This document shows positions 9,803-18,299 of a stretch of 64,000 nt of DNA, one piece after another (the stretch's first letter is position 1; each line of letters opens with the position of its first letter). The stretch is taken from positions 620,001 through 684,000 of the forward strand of contig CAWFUP010000004.1 of assembly GCA_963819075.1 (NCBI GenBank). Direction: 5' to 3'. The stretch comes from CAVQBJ01 sp963819075. Lineage in GTDB: Bacteria; Actinomycetota; Thermoleophilia; Solirubrobacterales; Solirubrobacteraceae. Position numbers and translations under genes: made by a program. The notes below the pieces were generated by a model, which worked only from the letters and a program-made list of their open reading frames with translations, was not told the DNA's origin and did not search any database.

Positions 9803-10345
9803 CGGCTTGCCGGCCGGCATCGTCAGGCGGCGCACGAGCAGCACGAGCGCGGGGAGCACGACGATCGCCGTCATGGCCAGGAACCAGGCCTGGCCGGCGT
9901 CCGAGCCCTCGCCGAGGGAGTGCACGATCCCGAGGAGCCAGGCGACCGCGGTGAACCGGTGCAGCGAACGCCAGCGCTGCGGCCCGATCCTGCCGCGCGC
10001 GTAGTACGAGAGCCCGAGCGCGACCATGCTCCACCCGGCAACGATGCCGAGCGTCGTCCAGGCCGTCTTATATCCGCTGACGAACGGCACCGTCACGTCG
10101 ATGAACGAAGCGCGCAGGTACTGATCGCCGAGCAGCGAGAACGCGTGGACGGCGATGGCGACGATCGTCGAGATCGAGAGCACCTCGTGCAGGACCCGCA
10201 GATCCGGTCCGCGCAGCCGCCGGCCGGCGACCCGGGTGCTCATCAGCAGCCCGATCGACACCGACACGCTGGCCACGAGCAGCGCGACGATCCCCGCTGC
10301 TCGGCTCGTGATCCAGAACAGATGGGTGCTCGGGTCGGTCGTCAT
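9707..10345 (-). CDS. Ferric reductase-like transmembrane protein
   Basis: A 212-residue membrane protein with about five to six hydrophobic helices and histidines inside helices (VLHEVLS, AVHAFSLL, LHRFTAVAW, IVHSLGEG). This matches the haem-ligating pattern of ferric reductase-like/MsrQ-type domains. The N-terminus, THLFWITSRAAGIVAL, is typical of actinobacterial members. The start is ATG 10345; an upstream in-frame start would add 16 polar residues. The C-terminal tail of about 32 residues is encoded over the 3' end of hrpA on the other strand, so a lost stop codon is possible. No flavin or NADH domain is fused. Confidence 0.75.
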   Translation of the reverse strand: MTTDPSTHLFWITSRAAGIVALLVASVSVSIGLLMSTRVAGRRLRGPDLRVLHEVLSISTIVAIAVHAFSLLGDQYLRASFIDVTVPFVSGYKTAWTTLGIVAGWSMVALGLSYYARGRIGPQRWRSLHRFTAVAWLLGIVHSLGEGSDAGQAWFLAMTAIVVLPALVLLVRRLTMPAGKPSADGRVVQRPANAARRHGRAAGEALGEAVHS

Positions 10346-10488
10346 GTCTTGCTCCTCGGACTCGGTCGGCGCGACGCGGTCTGCTCCACGCACCGAACAC
10401 GATCGGCGAGCAAGCTGGGTGATCCCTGGGAGCCCCCTGGGAGCTGTCCGGGAGGGCGTCGACGGTCAGTCGGCGGCTTCGCGGACCC

Positions 10489-11136
10489 CTACGTGGCGAC
10501 GCTGCGCGACAGCAGATGGGCGCCGACCTTGCGCTTGACGCGCTGGAGCGCGTTGTCCACCGTCTTGGTATCGCAGTCCAGGCGCTCGCCGACGTGCTCG
10601 TAGGAATAGCCATCGAGGTACAGCGCGAGCACGCGACTCTCGAGCTCCGACAGGGCGGTCGACAGGCATCCCACGAGCGAGCGCAGCTCCTCGGAGGAGA
10701 TCACCTGGTTGACCGGATCGTGCACGGACGGCCCCGGCAGTAGCTGATCGAGCGTCGGCACGTCGTCGCCGGCCGCTGCCGGCGTCGAGGAGAAGGAGAC
10801 GTACTGGTTGAGCGGCACGTGCTTGTTGCGCGTGGCGGTCTTGACCGCGGTGATGATCTGACGCGTGATGCACAGCTCGGCAAAGTTGCGAAAGCTCGAC
10901 TCGCGGTCGGTCCGATAGTCGCGAATCGCCTTGTAGAGCCCGACGAGGCCCTCCTGAATGAGGTCGTCGGAGTCGCCACCGGCAAGGAAGTACGACGAGG
11001 CCTTCAGGCGAACGAAACCGTAGTAGCGGCGGACGAGCCGATCGTACGCGGTGGGATCGCCCTGCTTGGCCAGGGCGATCAGGTACCCATCATCAACCTT
11101 AACTTCAGATTGAGAGTTTTGGGAGATACGTGCCAC
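10489..11136 (-). CDS. sigH: SigH-type sigma-70 family RNA polymerase sigma factor
   Basis: A 215-residue alternative sigma factor with region 2 (GDPTAYDRLVRRYYGFVRLK, then DSDDLIQEGLVGLYKAI) and region 4 (LSELESRVLALYLDGYSYEH, then CDTKTVDNALQRVKRK). It resembles Bacillus SigH/Spo0H, and the position after cysS-rlmB matches the Bacillus order. GTG 11136 is preferred over ATG 11160 because it has an AAAGGA ribosome site 6 bases upstream. No anti-sigma gene is adjacent. Its target genes here are unknown. Confidence 0.88.
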   Translation of the reverse strand: MARISQNSQSEVKVDDGYLIALAKQGDPTAYDRLVRRYYGFVRLKASSYFLAGGDSDDLIQEGLVGLYKAIRDYRTDRESSFRNFAELCITRQIITAVKTATRNKHVPLNQYVSFSSTPAAAGDDVPTLDQLLPGPSVHDPVNQVISSEELRSLVGCLSTALSELESRVLALYLDGYSYEHVGERLDCDTKTVDNALQRVKRKVGAHLLSRSVAT

Positions 11137-11265
11137 GAGCAGTCCTTTCTCGGCATTCACGCGTGCCGAAATGCTCAGTGGCGCACTCCTCCCCCGGCGC
11201 CAACCTATTGAAATATGGCCTTAATTCAACCTGAACTTCAGCCTTATGGCGCGAGCCTCGCACAG
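11137..11265 (-). promoter_or_regulatory. AT-rich leader region of the sigma factor gene
   Basis: An unusually AT-rich 129-base gap between rlmB and the sigma gene. It holds an 11-base near-palindrome CTGAA-C-TTCAG (11231-11241) and an outer TTGAA/TTCAA inverted pair. A TTGACA hexamer lies on the minus strand just inside the end of rlmB. I cannot fix a -10. The base composition suggests the sigma gene has its own promoter. Confidence 0.35.
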
Positions 11266-11976
11266 TTATGAACCGCTGTCAAGCCCCACCTTCCGCTGCA
11301 AGATCTCGTACATCAGCACGGCGCCGGCCGCGGACACGTTCAGCGACTCGATCCGGCCGCGCAACGGCAGCGAGACGAGCTCGTCGCAGGCGGCGGCGAC
11401 GCGCGGCCGCAGGCCCTGGCCCTCTCCCCCGAGCACGAGCACGACGCCGCCACGATAATCGGGCTCGTCGTAGGCGGCGCGGGCCTCGGCGCTCGCCCCG
11501 TAACACCAGTGACCCGCGCGTTTGGCGTCGGCCAGGAAGTCGGCGAGATTACGCACGCGTGTGACGCGCAGGTGCTCCACCGCGCCGGCCGACGCCTTGC
11601 ACACCGCCGCGGTCACCTCGGCCGAGCGGCGCTCTGGAACCACGACGCCCGCGGCGCCGACGCACTCGGCCGTGCGGCACAGCGCCCCCAGATTCTGCGG
11701 ATCCTGGATCTGGTCGAGCGCGAGGATGAGCGGATCAGGCTGGGCGAGCACGTCAAACGGATCGGCGTAGCCGTACTCGCCAACCTCGACGCAGATCCCC
11801 TGATGGCCCCCCGACTCGCAGTGAGCCTCGATCTCCTCGGCAGTCGCGCGGCGGACCTGCGTCCCGGTCAGCCATGGCTCGCGCGCGGCCCGGGGCGTGG
11901 CCCACACCTCCCGGGCGCCGCTCGCCCGCTGGCCGCGCAGCGCCTCGCGAACGGCGTTGCGGCCGTAGACGATCAC
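11266..11976 (-). CDS. rlmB: 23S rRNA (guanosine-2'-O)-methyltransferase RlmB
   Basis: A 236-residue SpoU/TrmH-family (SPOUT) methyltransferase. The family motifs are all present: motif 1 in DQIQDPQNLGALCRTAE, motif 2 in VLGGEGQGL, and motif 3 in IESLNVSAAGAVLMYE. An N-terminal substrate-binding part begins IVYGRNAVREAL. RlmB methylates G2251 of 23S rRNA in the peptidyl transferase P-loop. The start overlaps the cysS stop by 4 bases, so the two are translated together. Confidence 0.92.
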   Translation of the reverse strand: MIVYGRNAVREALRGQRASGAREVWATPRAAREPWLTGTQVRRATAEEIEAHCESGGHQGICVEVGEYGYADPFDVLAQPDPLILALDQIQDPQNLGALCRTAECVGAAGVVVPERRSAEVTAAVCKASAGAVEHLRVTRVRNLADFLADAKRAGHWCYGASAEARAAYDEPDYRGGVVLVLGGEGQGLRPRVAAACDELVSLPLRGRIESLNVSAAGAVLMYEILQRKVGLDSGS

Positions 11977-13319
11977 CGCGGGACGAGCGAGAAGCCGTCC
12001 GCCTGGTCGCGCACGCTCCAGCCGAGCTCGGTGATCTTGTCACGCAGTCGGTCCGCCTCGGCGTAGTCCCCGTCGGCGCGCGCCTGCACGCGCGCGGCGG
12101 CGAGCGCGGCGACCTCGGCGGGCGCAGCCCGGGGGCCCTCGAGGAGATTCTCGAGGCCGAGCAGGCCGAGCATCTCGGCCAGGTCGTCCGAGCCGGTGCC
12201 CTCGGGGCGGATGTTGGCCTCCTTCAGCCACGCGAACAGCGCCGCGCGCGCCCGTGGCGTGTTGAAGTCGTCGGCCAGCGCCTCGAGGAACTGCTCGCGC
12301 AGCGGCCCCAGCTCGGCCGGCGAGGGCCCAGGCGCCAGTCGCCGCGCCGTCTCGCGGATCCCGCGCACCTCGGCGGCGGACTGCGCAAGCACCTCGTCGC
12401 TGAACGCGAGCGGCTGGTGGTAGTGCCCGGAGACGAGGTAGAGCACGACCGCATCGCGGCCATGACGCTCGAGCACGTCGTGCAGCAGGGCGATGTTGCC
12501 GACCGACTTGGCCATCTTCTCGCCGGTGAGCTGGATCATCCCGTTGTGCATCCACACCCGGGCCAGCTCGGCCCCGCGGGCGCAGCGCGTCTGCGCTGCC
12601 TCGTTCTCGTGATGGGGGAACACGAGGTCCGATCCGCCGCCGTGGATGTCGAAGTCGGTGCCGAGCAGCGACTCGGCCATCGCCGAGCATTCGATGTGCC
12701 AGCCCGGGCGTCCGGGGCCCCACGGCGACGGCCAGGACGTGTCCTCCCCAGGCTTGTGCGCCTTCCAGAGTGCGAAGTCGAGCGGATCCTCCTTGCGCTC
12801 GGCCCCCTCGACCCCCTCTCCCTGATCCATGTCGTCGACGCGCCGGTGCGACAGCGAGCCATAGCTCGGGTCGCTGCGCACGCGGAACAGGACGTCGCCG
12901 CCGGCCTCGTAGGCGTGCCCGCGCTCGATGAGCGCCTCGATGTAGGCGATGATCTCGGCCATCGTCTCGGAGGCGAGCGGCTCGTGCGTCGGGCGTCCGA
13001 GGCCGAGCGCGTCGGTGTCCTCGCGGTAGCGGGCAGTCATCTCGGCCGCGAGCTCGGCGCTCGGAACCCCGGCCGCGGTCGCGGCGGCATAGATCTTGTC
13101 GTTCACGTCGGTGACGTTGACGACAAGGGTCGGGCGAAGGCCCTCGTGGGCAAGGAAGCGTGCGAGCAGCGAGAACACGACGTAGGGCCGGGCATTCCCG
13201 ATGTGGATGCGGCTGTACACGGTCGGCCCGCAGGCGTAGATCGAGACCTCGCCGGGCCGGCGCGGACGCAGCGGGACGACCTGGCCCGTGCGAGTGTCGT
13301 GCAGGCGAATCTCGCGCAT
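11973..13319 (-). CDS. cysS: Cysteinyl-tRNA synthetase
   Basis: A 448-residue class I synthetase of normal length. The HIGH motif is SRIHIGNAR and the KMSKS motif is GEKMAKSVGN. The zinc ligands are visible in YACGPTVY, WHIECSA and HHENE. The C-terminal DALR-type helical domain follows. It charges tRNA-Cys with cysteine. It is the first gene of a cysS-rlmB pair. A minus-strand TAGGGT hexamer 12 bases upstream is a possible -10. Confidence 0.95.
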   Translation of the reverse strand: MREIRLHDTRTGQVVPLRPRRPGEVSIYACGPTVYSRIHIGNARPYVVFSLLARFLAHEGLRPTLVVNVTDVNDKIYAAATAAGVPSAELAAEMTARYREDTDALGLGRPTHEPLASETMAEIIAYIEALIERGHAYEAGGDVLFRVRSDPSYGSLSHRRVDDMDQGEGVEGAERKEDPLDFALWKAHKPGEDTSWPSPWGPGRPGWHIECSAMAESLLGTDFDIHGGGSDLVFPHHENEAAQTRCARGAELARVWMHNGMIQLTGEKMAKSVGNIALLHDVLERHGRDAVVLYLVSGHYHQPLAFSDEVLAQSAAEVRGIRETARRLAPGPSPAELGPLREQFLEALADDFNTPRARAALFAWLKEANIRPEGTGSDDLAEMLGLLGLENLLEGPRAAPAEVAALAAARVQARADGDYAEADRLRDKITELGWSVRDQADGFSLVPR

Positions 13320-13394
13320 TTTGCGGAAGGGACCCTAGCGAGCCCGGTTGCCTACCCCCGAAAACGGCAACCACGGCGCCGTGGCGGGGGTAGG

Positions 13395-14675
13395 GTGAGC
13401 GCCTTGTTGGCGACCGACGATCCCGGCGAGTGTCGCTCCGCGGCGGTGCTGGAGGCGTTTCGCTCGATGCCCGAGCGTTACCTCGGAGCGCCGCGCGACT
13501 TCGACGCCACGTATCACCTCGCGCTCGGGGACCTCGGTCGCACGTGGGAGGTCAGGCTGACCGAGCAGGAGGCGCGGGTGCGCCGCGGCGTGTCACGGGC
13601 CGCCGACGCGACGATCGGCACCGACGCGCAGACGTGGCTCGACCTCGTGGCCGGACGCACCTGCGGCATCGAGAGCTTTGTGGCCAGACGCGTCTGGGCC
13701 CGCGGCGACCTCGATCTCGCGCTCGCCTTCGAGGGGCTGTTCCTGCGCCCCGACGGCACGCCGCCGATCGCGCGCGTGCATAGCGTCGGGCCGGCCCACC
13801 GCGAGCTGTCGGCGCTGACGATCGGCACGGGACCCGACGTTCTGCTCGTGCACGGCCTCGGTTCGAGCAAGGTGTCCTTCTTGGAGACGGCGGCCGCGCT
13901 CGGGTGTGACTATCGCGTGCACGCGATCGATCTCCCGGGCTTCGGGGCCTCGGCGAAGCCGCTCGCCGCGACCTACGACGCCCGCTACTTCGCCGACGCG
14001 ATCGTCGCCTATCTCGACGCCGAGGGCATCGGCTCGGCCCATGTCGTTGGCAACTCGATGGGCGGGCGCGTGGCTATCGAGGTGGCTCTGACGCGACCGG
14101 AGCGCGTGCGCACGCTCGGCCTGCTGTGCCCGGCCGTGGCCTTCGTAAGTCGCCAGCTGCACCCGGTCGTTCGTCTCGCGCGCCCCGAGCTCGGAGCGCT
14201 CCCGCACCGCCTGCTCCGGCGCGCGGTCGAGCGCCAGTTCTGGCGCATGTTCGGCGATCCCGACGCCGTCGACCCGCAGCTCGCGCAGATCGCCGTCGAC
14301 GAGTTCCAGCGCATCTACGGCTCACCCGGGGCGCGCTACGCGTTTCTCTCGGCGGCGCGCAACATCTATCTCGAGGCCCCGTTCGGACGCCGGGGCTTCT
14401 ATCCGCGCCTCGCCGGGCTGCAGAGCCCGGCGCTGTTCGTCTGGGGCTCGCACGACCGTCTGATCCCGGCCAGCCTCGCGAGGCACGTCGCGGAGTGGCT
14501 GCCGTCGGCGGAGCAGATCGTCCTCGACGGCTGCGGACACGTCCCCCAAGTCGAGCGGACCGCCCAGACGATCGGACTGCTGCGGCGCCTGTTCAACGGC
14601 GCCGACGCGCTGCGCGGCGTGCGTCACGAGCCGCGCCGCTTCGTGCGGCGCGATCGGGCCGCATCGGTCGCATAG
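13395..14675 (+). CDS. SCP2-like/alpha-beta hydrolase fusion protein
   Basis: A protein of about 426 residues. Residues about 15-115 resemble an SCP2 sterol-carrier lipid-binding domain (TWEVRLTEQEARVRRG, WLDLVAGR, GDLDLALAFEGLF). Residues about 135-400 are an alpha/beta hydrolase: LLVHGLGSSK (oxyanion region), nucleophile Ser in GNSMGGR, acid in WGSHDRLIP and His in GCGHVPQ. The GTG at 13395 follows a GGGGGTAGG purine-rich stretch; the frame is open much further upstream without sense. It is followed by an acyltransferase and an SRPBCC gene, which suggests a lipid role. The substrate is unknown. Confidence 0.8.
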   Translation: MSALLATDDPGECRSAAVLEAFRSMPERYLGAPRDFDATYHLALGDLGRTWEVRLTEQEARVRRGVSRAADATIGTDAQTWLDLVAGRTCGIESFVARRVWARGDLDLALAFEGLFLRPDGTPPIARVHSVGPAHRELSALTIGTGPDVLLVHGLGSSKVSFLETAAALGCDYRVHAIDLPGFGASAKPLAATYDARYFADAIVAYLDAEGIGSAHVVGNSMGGRVAIEVALTRPERVRTLGLLCPAVAFVSRQLHPVVRLARPELGALPHRLLRRAVERQFWRMFGDPDAVDPQLAQIAVDEFQRIYGSPGARYAFLSAARNIYLEAPFGRRGFYPRLAGLQSPALFVWGSHDRLIPASLARHVAEWLPSAEQIVLDGCGHVPQVERTAQTIGLLRRLFNGADALRGVRHEPRRFVRRDRAASVA

Positions 14676-14690
14676 CCCACGCAGCGGGCG

Positions 14691-14696
14691 TACACT
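14691..14696 (+). promoter_or_regulatory. -10-like hexamer before acyltransferase gene
   Basis: TACACT ends 11 bases before ATG 14708, in the gap after the hydrolase gene. It would give a leader of only a few bases. Confidence 0.35.
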
Positions 14697-14707
14697 CACT
14701 TGGGCCA

Positions 14708-15670
14708 ATGAGCCCGTCGAGCGCGCCAGCGAACGCTTCGGTGAACGGCCATCGGGCCGAGTCCGAGGCGTCCGCGGGCGGCGTTGCGCCGGGCGCCGCG
14801 CCGCGCCAGCGTCCGCCAACACGGCAGCTCGGACGAGTCGGCCGTGCGCTCGCCGGAGCCGTCCAGCGGCGCATCCCTGCGGCCGACCTCGACGAGCGCG
14901 ATCCGGACTTCATCCGCGACAACCTGCCGTGGCTGTGGCTGCTGGCCAGCATCTACTTCCGCGGCGAGGTGCGCGGACTCAGTCACATCCCCGAGACCGG
15001 CCCGGTGCTGCTCGTCGGCAACCACTCGGGCGGCAACATGACACCCGACAGCGGCGTGCTCACGATCGCCTTCGCCGGGCACTTCGGCGTCGAGCGGCCC
15101 TTCTACCAGCTCGCGCACAACCTCGTGGTCAGTTGGCCCGGGCTCGGGGTGCTGCGCAAGCTCGGCGCGATCGCCGCTTCGCCGCAGAACGCGCGTCGGG
15201 CGCTCGAGTCCGGGGCGGTGCTGCTCGTCTACCCGGGCGGCGACCACGAGGTCCATCGCCCGACGTGGGAGAGCGCGAGGATCGACTTCGACCGCCGCGA
15301 GGGCTTCCTGCGGCTCGCGCTCGAGCTCGACGTTCCACTCGTGCCCGTGGTGGCTATCGGCGGCCAGGAAACGGCACTGTTTCTCTCTCGGGGCGAGTTC
15401 CTCGCGCGAACCCTCAGGCTCGACAAGATGTTTAGGTTAAAGGTGCTTCCCATCTCGCTGGCCCTGCCCTGGGGCCTGAATATCGGGGACTTCATGGGCC
15501 ATATCCCCCTGCCGGCCAAGATCACGATCGAGGTCCTGCCGGCGATCGACCTGCGCGACGAGTTCGGTTCCGAGCCAGACCTCGATGAGGTCTACGACCA
15601 CGTGACGCGCGCGATGCAGGACGCCCTCGACGCGCTGGCCGCCGAACGCCAGCTGCCGATCGTCGGATAG
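14708..15670 (+). CDS. Lysophospholipid acyltransferase family protein
   Basis: A 320-residue PlsC-like/diacylglycerol-acyltransferase-like protein. A low-complexity leader (residues 1-50) precedes the acyltransferase fold. The catalytic motif appears as GNHSGGNMTPD (His kept, Asp displaced relative to NHx4D), and the glycerophosphate-binding block appears as YPGGDHEVHRP. VPVVAIGG follows as expected. It transfers an acyl group to a lipid or other hydroxyl acceptor that is not identifiable from sequence. Its place between the SCP2/hydrolase and SRPBCC genes suggests a lipid-modification group. Confidence 0.85.
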   Translation: MSPSSAPANASVNGHRAESEASAGGVAPGAAPRQRPPTRQLGRVGRALAGAVQRRIPAADLDERDPDFIRDNLPWLWLLASIYFRGEVRGLSHIPETGPVLLVGNHSGGNMTPDSGVLTIAFAGHFGVERPFYQLAHNLVVSWPGLGVLRKLGAIAASPQNARRALESGAVLLVYPGGDHEVHRPTWESARIDFDRREGFLRLALELDVPLVPVVAIGGQETALFLSRGEFLARTLRLDKMFRLKVLPISLALPWGLNIGDFMGHIPLPAKITIEVLPAIDLRDEFGSEPDLDEVYDHVTRAMQDALDALAAERQLPIVG

Positions 15671-15678
15671 GGCCGCGA

Positions 15679-16167
15679 ATGCGCATCGCCGTGCAGATCG
15701 ACGTCAGCGCCCCGCCGGACGCCGTCTGGGAGCTCGTCTCCGATCCGGCGCGCATGCTCGAGTTCATGGTCGGCATCACCCGCTGGGAGGTCGTCGGCGA
15801 GCAGGCTCGGGGCCTCGGGGCCCGCTACCGAATCCTCACGCTCGTCGGCTCGGCCGAGGTCGGCGGCCTCGTGGAGATCGTCGAGTACGACGAGGGACGC
15901 GACCTCGCCTGGACGTCGGTCACCGGCCTGGACATGCGCGGGCGCTGGCGCCTGCGCGAGCGCCCCTACGGTCGTGCACACGTGGAGATGCGGATCTCCT
16001 ACGGCGTGGCCGGGGCCGGCGTCGGGGGCTGGATCGCCGAGCGAGTCGCGGCCCCGACCGTCCGCGGGCACCTACGCCGCAGCCTGCTGACCCTCAAGCG
16101 CATCGTCGAGCAGGAGCAGCTGCGTCGCCTCGCCGCCGCTCGCCGCGCCGGCCGGCAGCTCGCCTGA
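15679..16167 (+). CDS. SRPBCC family protein (START-like lipid-binding fold)
   Basis: A 162-residue single-domain protein. It opens with IAVQIDVSAPPDAVWELVSD, the hallmark of the polyketide cyclase/SRPBCC (Bet v1-like) fold, and closes with an amphipathic C-terminal helix. These proteins bind hydrophobic ligands. It starts 8 bases after the acyltransferase stop, so the two are very likely co-transcribed. The ligand is unknown. It converges on ispF 30 bases downstream. Confidence 0.8.
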   Translation: MRIAVQIDVSAPPDAVWELVSDPARMLEFMVGITRWEVVGEQARGLGARYRILTLVGSAEVGGLVEIVEYDEGRDLAWTSVTGLDMRGRWRLRERPYGRAHVEMRISYGVAGAGVGGWIAERVAAPTVRGHLRRSLLTLKRIVEQEQLRRLAAARRAGRQLA

Positions 16168-16197
16168 GCGCCGCGCGGCGTGGTGAGCCGACGCCCG

Positions 16198-16713
16198 TCA
16201 GCGCACGCGTAGCGAGGCGACGGCGAGCGCCGCGACGCCCTCCTGGCGACCGACGAAGCCCATCCCCTCGCCGGTCGTCGCCTTGACGTTGACGCGGTGC
16301 TGAGGAATCCCGAGCGCCTGCGCCAGCGTCGCGCGGATGTCGTCGCGGTGCGGGCCGAGCCGCGGACGCTCCATCGCCACGGTCGCGTCGACGTTGACGA
16401 TCTCCAGCCCGGCCGCAACGACCATCGTCACCGTGGTGGTGAGCAGCCCGAGGGAGTCGGCGTCGCGGTAGCGCTCGTCGTCGTCGGGGAACTGCTGGCC
16501 GATGTCGCCGAGCCCGGCCCCGCCGAGCAGCGCATCGATGATGGCGTGGACGAGGACATCGGCATCGGAGTGCCCGTCCAGGCCGCGCTCGTGCGGGATC
16601 GTCACGCCGCCGAGCACGAGCGCGCGTTCGTCGGCGAAGCGATGCGAGTCGTAGCCGATCCCGCTCAGGGTGATGGCCTCCTCGAGCGGCCGATCTCCGG
16701 GTCGCATGCTCAT
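16198..16713 (-). CDS. ispF: 2-C-methyl-D-erythritol 2,4-cyclodiphosphate synthase
   Basis: A 171-residue enzyme of the non-mevalonate isoprenoid pathway. The metal ligands are in GIGYDSHRF and GHSDADVLVHAIIDALLG. Other blocks are DIGQQFPD, the substrate-binding ERPRLGPHRD, and KATTGEGMGFVGRQEGVAA. It closes CDP-ME 2-phosphate to MEcPP. The start overlaps the stop of the PHP phosphatase gene by 4 bases. IspD lies one gene upstream, so both enzymes are made from one transcription unit. Confidence 0.95.
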   Translation of the reverse strand: MSMRPGDRPLEEAITLSGIGYDSHRFADERALVLGGVTIPHERGLDGHSDADVLVHAIIDALLGGAGLGDIGQQFPDDDERYRDADSLGLLTTTVTMVVAAGLEIVNVDATVAMERPRLGPHRDDIRATLAQALGIPQHRVNVKATTGEGMGFVGRQEGVAALAVASLRVR

Positions 16714-17543
16714 GTCGCTCCGATCGGCTCGAGACGGCGCTGGCGCCCCTCGAACACGCAGATCTCGCCGATTCCGGCGGCGTCGAGCAGGCGCAGTGCC
16801 TCGTCGTAGGCGTAGCCGATGTGCTCCGGGTCGTGCGCGTCGCTCGACAGCGCAACGGGGGCGCCAGCATCGACGGCCATCTCGAGGAAGGCCTGCGTCG
16901 GGTAGATCTCCTCGGCGCGCTTGCGCAGCCCGGCGGTGGAGACCTCCACGGCGACCCCCGACTCGGCGATGCCCTCCATCGCCAGCTCGTAGTAGCGGCG
17001 TAGATCGCCCTCGGGCTGCGGACGCTCGCGTCCCCAGACCTTCACCAGGTCCGGGTGGGCGAGGATGTCGTACAGCCCGCTACGGGCCGCTTCGCCGAGC
17101 GTCTGGAAGTAGCGCCGCCAGACCTCCTCCGGGCCGCGGACCGTGTCCCAGACGCTGTACTCGTGCGTGTCGAGCGCGTAGTCGCCGAGGAAGTGCACCG
17201 AGCCGACGACGTAATCCCACGGTCGCCCGTCGAGCAGGTTCGCCAGGCGATCCTCGCGGCCGGGGATGAAGTCCGCCTCGATACCGAGCCGCAGGTCGGT
17301 GTCCTCGCGCACGAACGCACAGTACGCGTCGAGGTCGTCGATCGCGTAGGTCTCCCACCACGGATGCCGCCACACGCTGAGCGCGTCGCGGAAGCGGTGG
17401 ATGTGCTCGGACACGCCGAGCTCGGCGATCCCGCGCTCGGCGGCCGCCTCGCGGTAGCGCTCGGCGTTGGCGCGCGTGAACGCAGCCGTCGCTGTCGCCT
17501 CGGGATCGTCCGGCCGCAGGTGGACGTGGTAATCGGTCAGCAT
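16710..17543 (-). CDS. PHP-domain phosphatase, histidinol-phosphatase (HisJ)-like
   Basis: A 277-residue PHP-family metal phosphoesterase. The metal-binding motifs are TDYHVHL at the N-terminus, SEHIH, GIEADF, GSVHFLG, LAHPDLVK and LSSDAHDPEHIG. This order matches the HisJ/HisK-type histidinol-phosphatase branch. No other his gene is present, so the substrate assignment is by family only. It sits between ispD and ispF in the same operon and overlaps ispF by 4 bases. Confidence 0.8.
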   Translation of the reverse strand: MLTDYHVHLRPDDPEATATAAFTRANAERYREAAAERGIAELGVSEHIHRFRDALSVWRHPWWETYAIDDLDAYCAFVREDTDLRLGIEADFIPGREDRLANLLDGRPWDYVVGSVHFLGDYALDTHEYSVWDTVRGPEEVWRRYFQTLGEAARSGLYDILAHPDLVKVWGRERPQPEGDLRRYYELAMEGIAESGVAVEVSTAGLRKRAEEIYPTQAFLEMAVDAGAPVALSSDAHDPEHIGYAYDEALRLLDAAGIGEICVFEGRQRRLEPIGAT

Positions 17544-17582
17544 CGGGGCAGCGATTCAAGCAGGCCGGCCCGGCCGGGGCCG

Positions 17583-18242
17583 CTACCCCGTTGCGACGGC
17601 GCGCTGTGCGAGCAACAGCTCGGCCAGGCGAAGGTCGACCATGGTCGTGATCTTGAGGTTCTCGACCGGCGCGGGCACGATGCGCACAGTGCCGCCGAGA
17701 CGCTCGACGAGCGAGGCGTCGTCGGTCGCGCTGGCCAGCACCGACCGGTCGACGTCGAGCGCGCGGGTCAGCGCCTCGCGCGTGAACGCCTGCGGCGTCT
17801 GCACCGACCACAGCTGCGACCGGTCGAGCGTCGCCGTCACGACGTGGTCGGCGGCGGCCTGCTTGATCGTGTCGGTCACCGGCGCGGCCGCGATCGCCGC
17901 GTCGGCACCGCCGAGCGCGTCGAGCACGTCGCGAACGAGCGACGCCGTGAGCAAGGGCCGGGCCGCGTCGTGCACGAGCACGGGGTCCAGCTCGCCCGCG
18001 GCCTGCAGGGCGCAGCGCACCGATTCAGAGCGCACGCTGCCCCCGGGTACGCCCTCGGCTCCGGGCGGCGCCACCTCGCCCGGTGGGAGCGCCACGATGA
18101 TCCGTTCGATCTCGGGCACGGCGCGGAGCGCATCGACGCTCCACGCGATGAGCGGGCGGCCGGCGAGGTCGACGAAGGCCTTCGGGCGACGCAGGCCCAG
18201 ACGTTCTCCGCCGCCGGCCGCAACGATCAGGGCGACGGCCAC
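17583..18242 (-). CDS. ispD: 2-C-methyl-D-erythritol 4-phosphate cytidylyltransferase
   Basis: A 219-residue nucleotidyltransferase. The N-terminal LIVAAGGGERLGLRRPKAF is the CTP-binding signature; LVHDAARPLL and WSVQTPQAF are further IspD blocks. It converts MEP and CTP to CDP-ME in isoprenoid biosynthesis. The carD-ispD-ispF order is conserved in many actinobacteria and supports the call. Confidence 0.95.
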   Translation of the reverse strand: MAVALIVAAGGGERLGLRRPKAFVDLAGRPLIAWSVDALRAVPEIERIIVALPPGEVAPPGAEGVPGGSVRSESVRCALQAAGELDPVLVHDAARPLLTASLVRDVLDALGGADAAIAAAPVTDTIKQAAADHVVTATLDRSQLWSVQTPQAFTREALTRALDVDRSVLASATDDASLVERLGGTVRIVPAPVENLKITTMVDLRLAELLLAQRAVATG

Positions 18243-18299
18243 GAGCGTGCAGGCTACCGCGCGCGCAGCGTCCCCTCCGCTGCGTGCGCGGTAGCCGCT

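Noticed and set aside
10401..10460. CCCTGGGAGC direct repeat after the sigma gene as a terminator
   Set aside because: The copies are short, adjacent and lack a T-tract; they could be chance GC-rich sequence.
11874..13394. Long upstream extension of the SCP2/hydrolase frame
   Set aside because: It is antisense to cysS and rlmB; GTG 13395 has a ribosome site and starts the domain.
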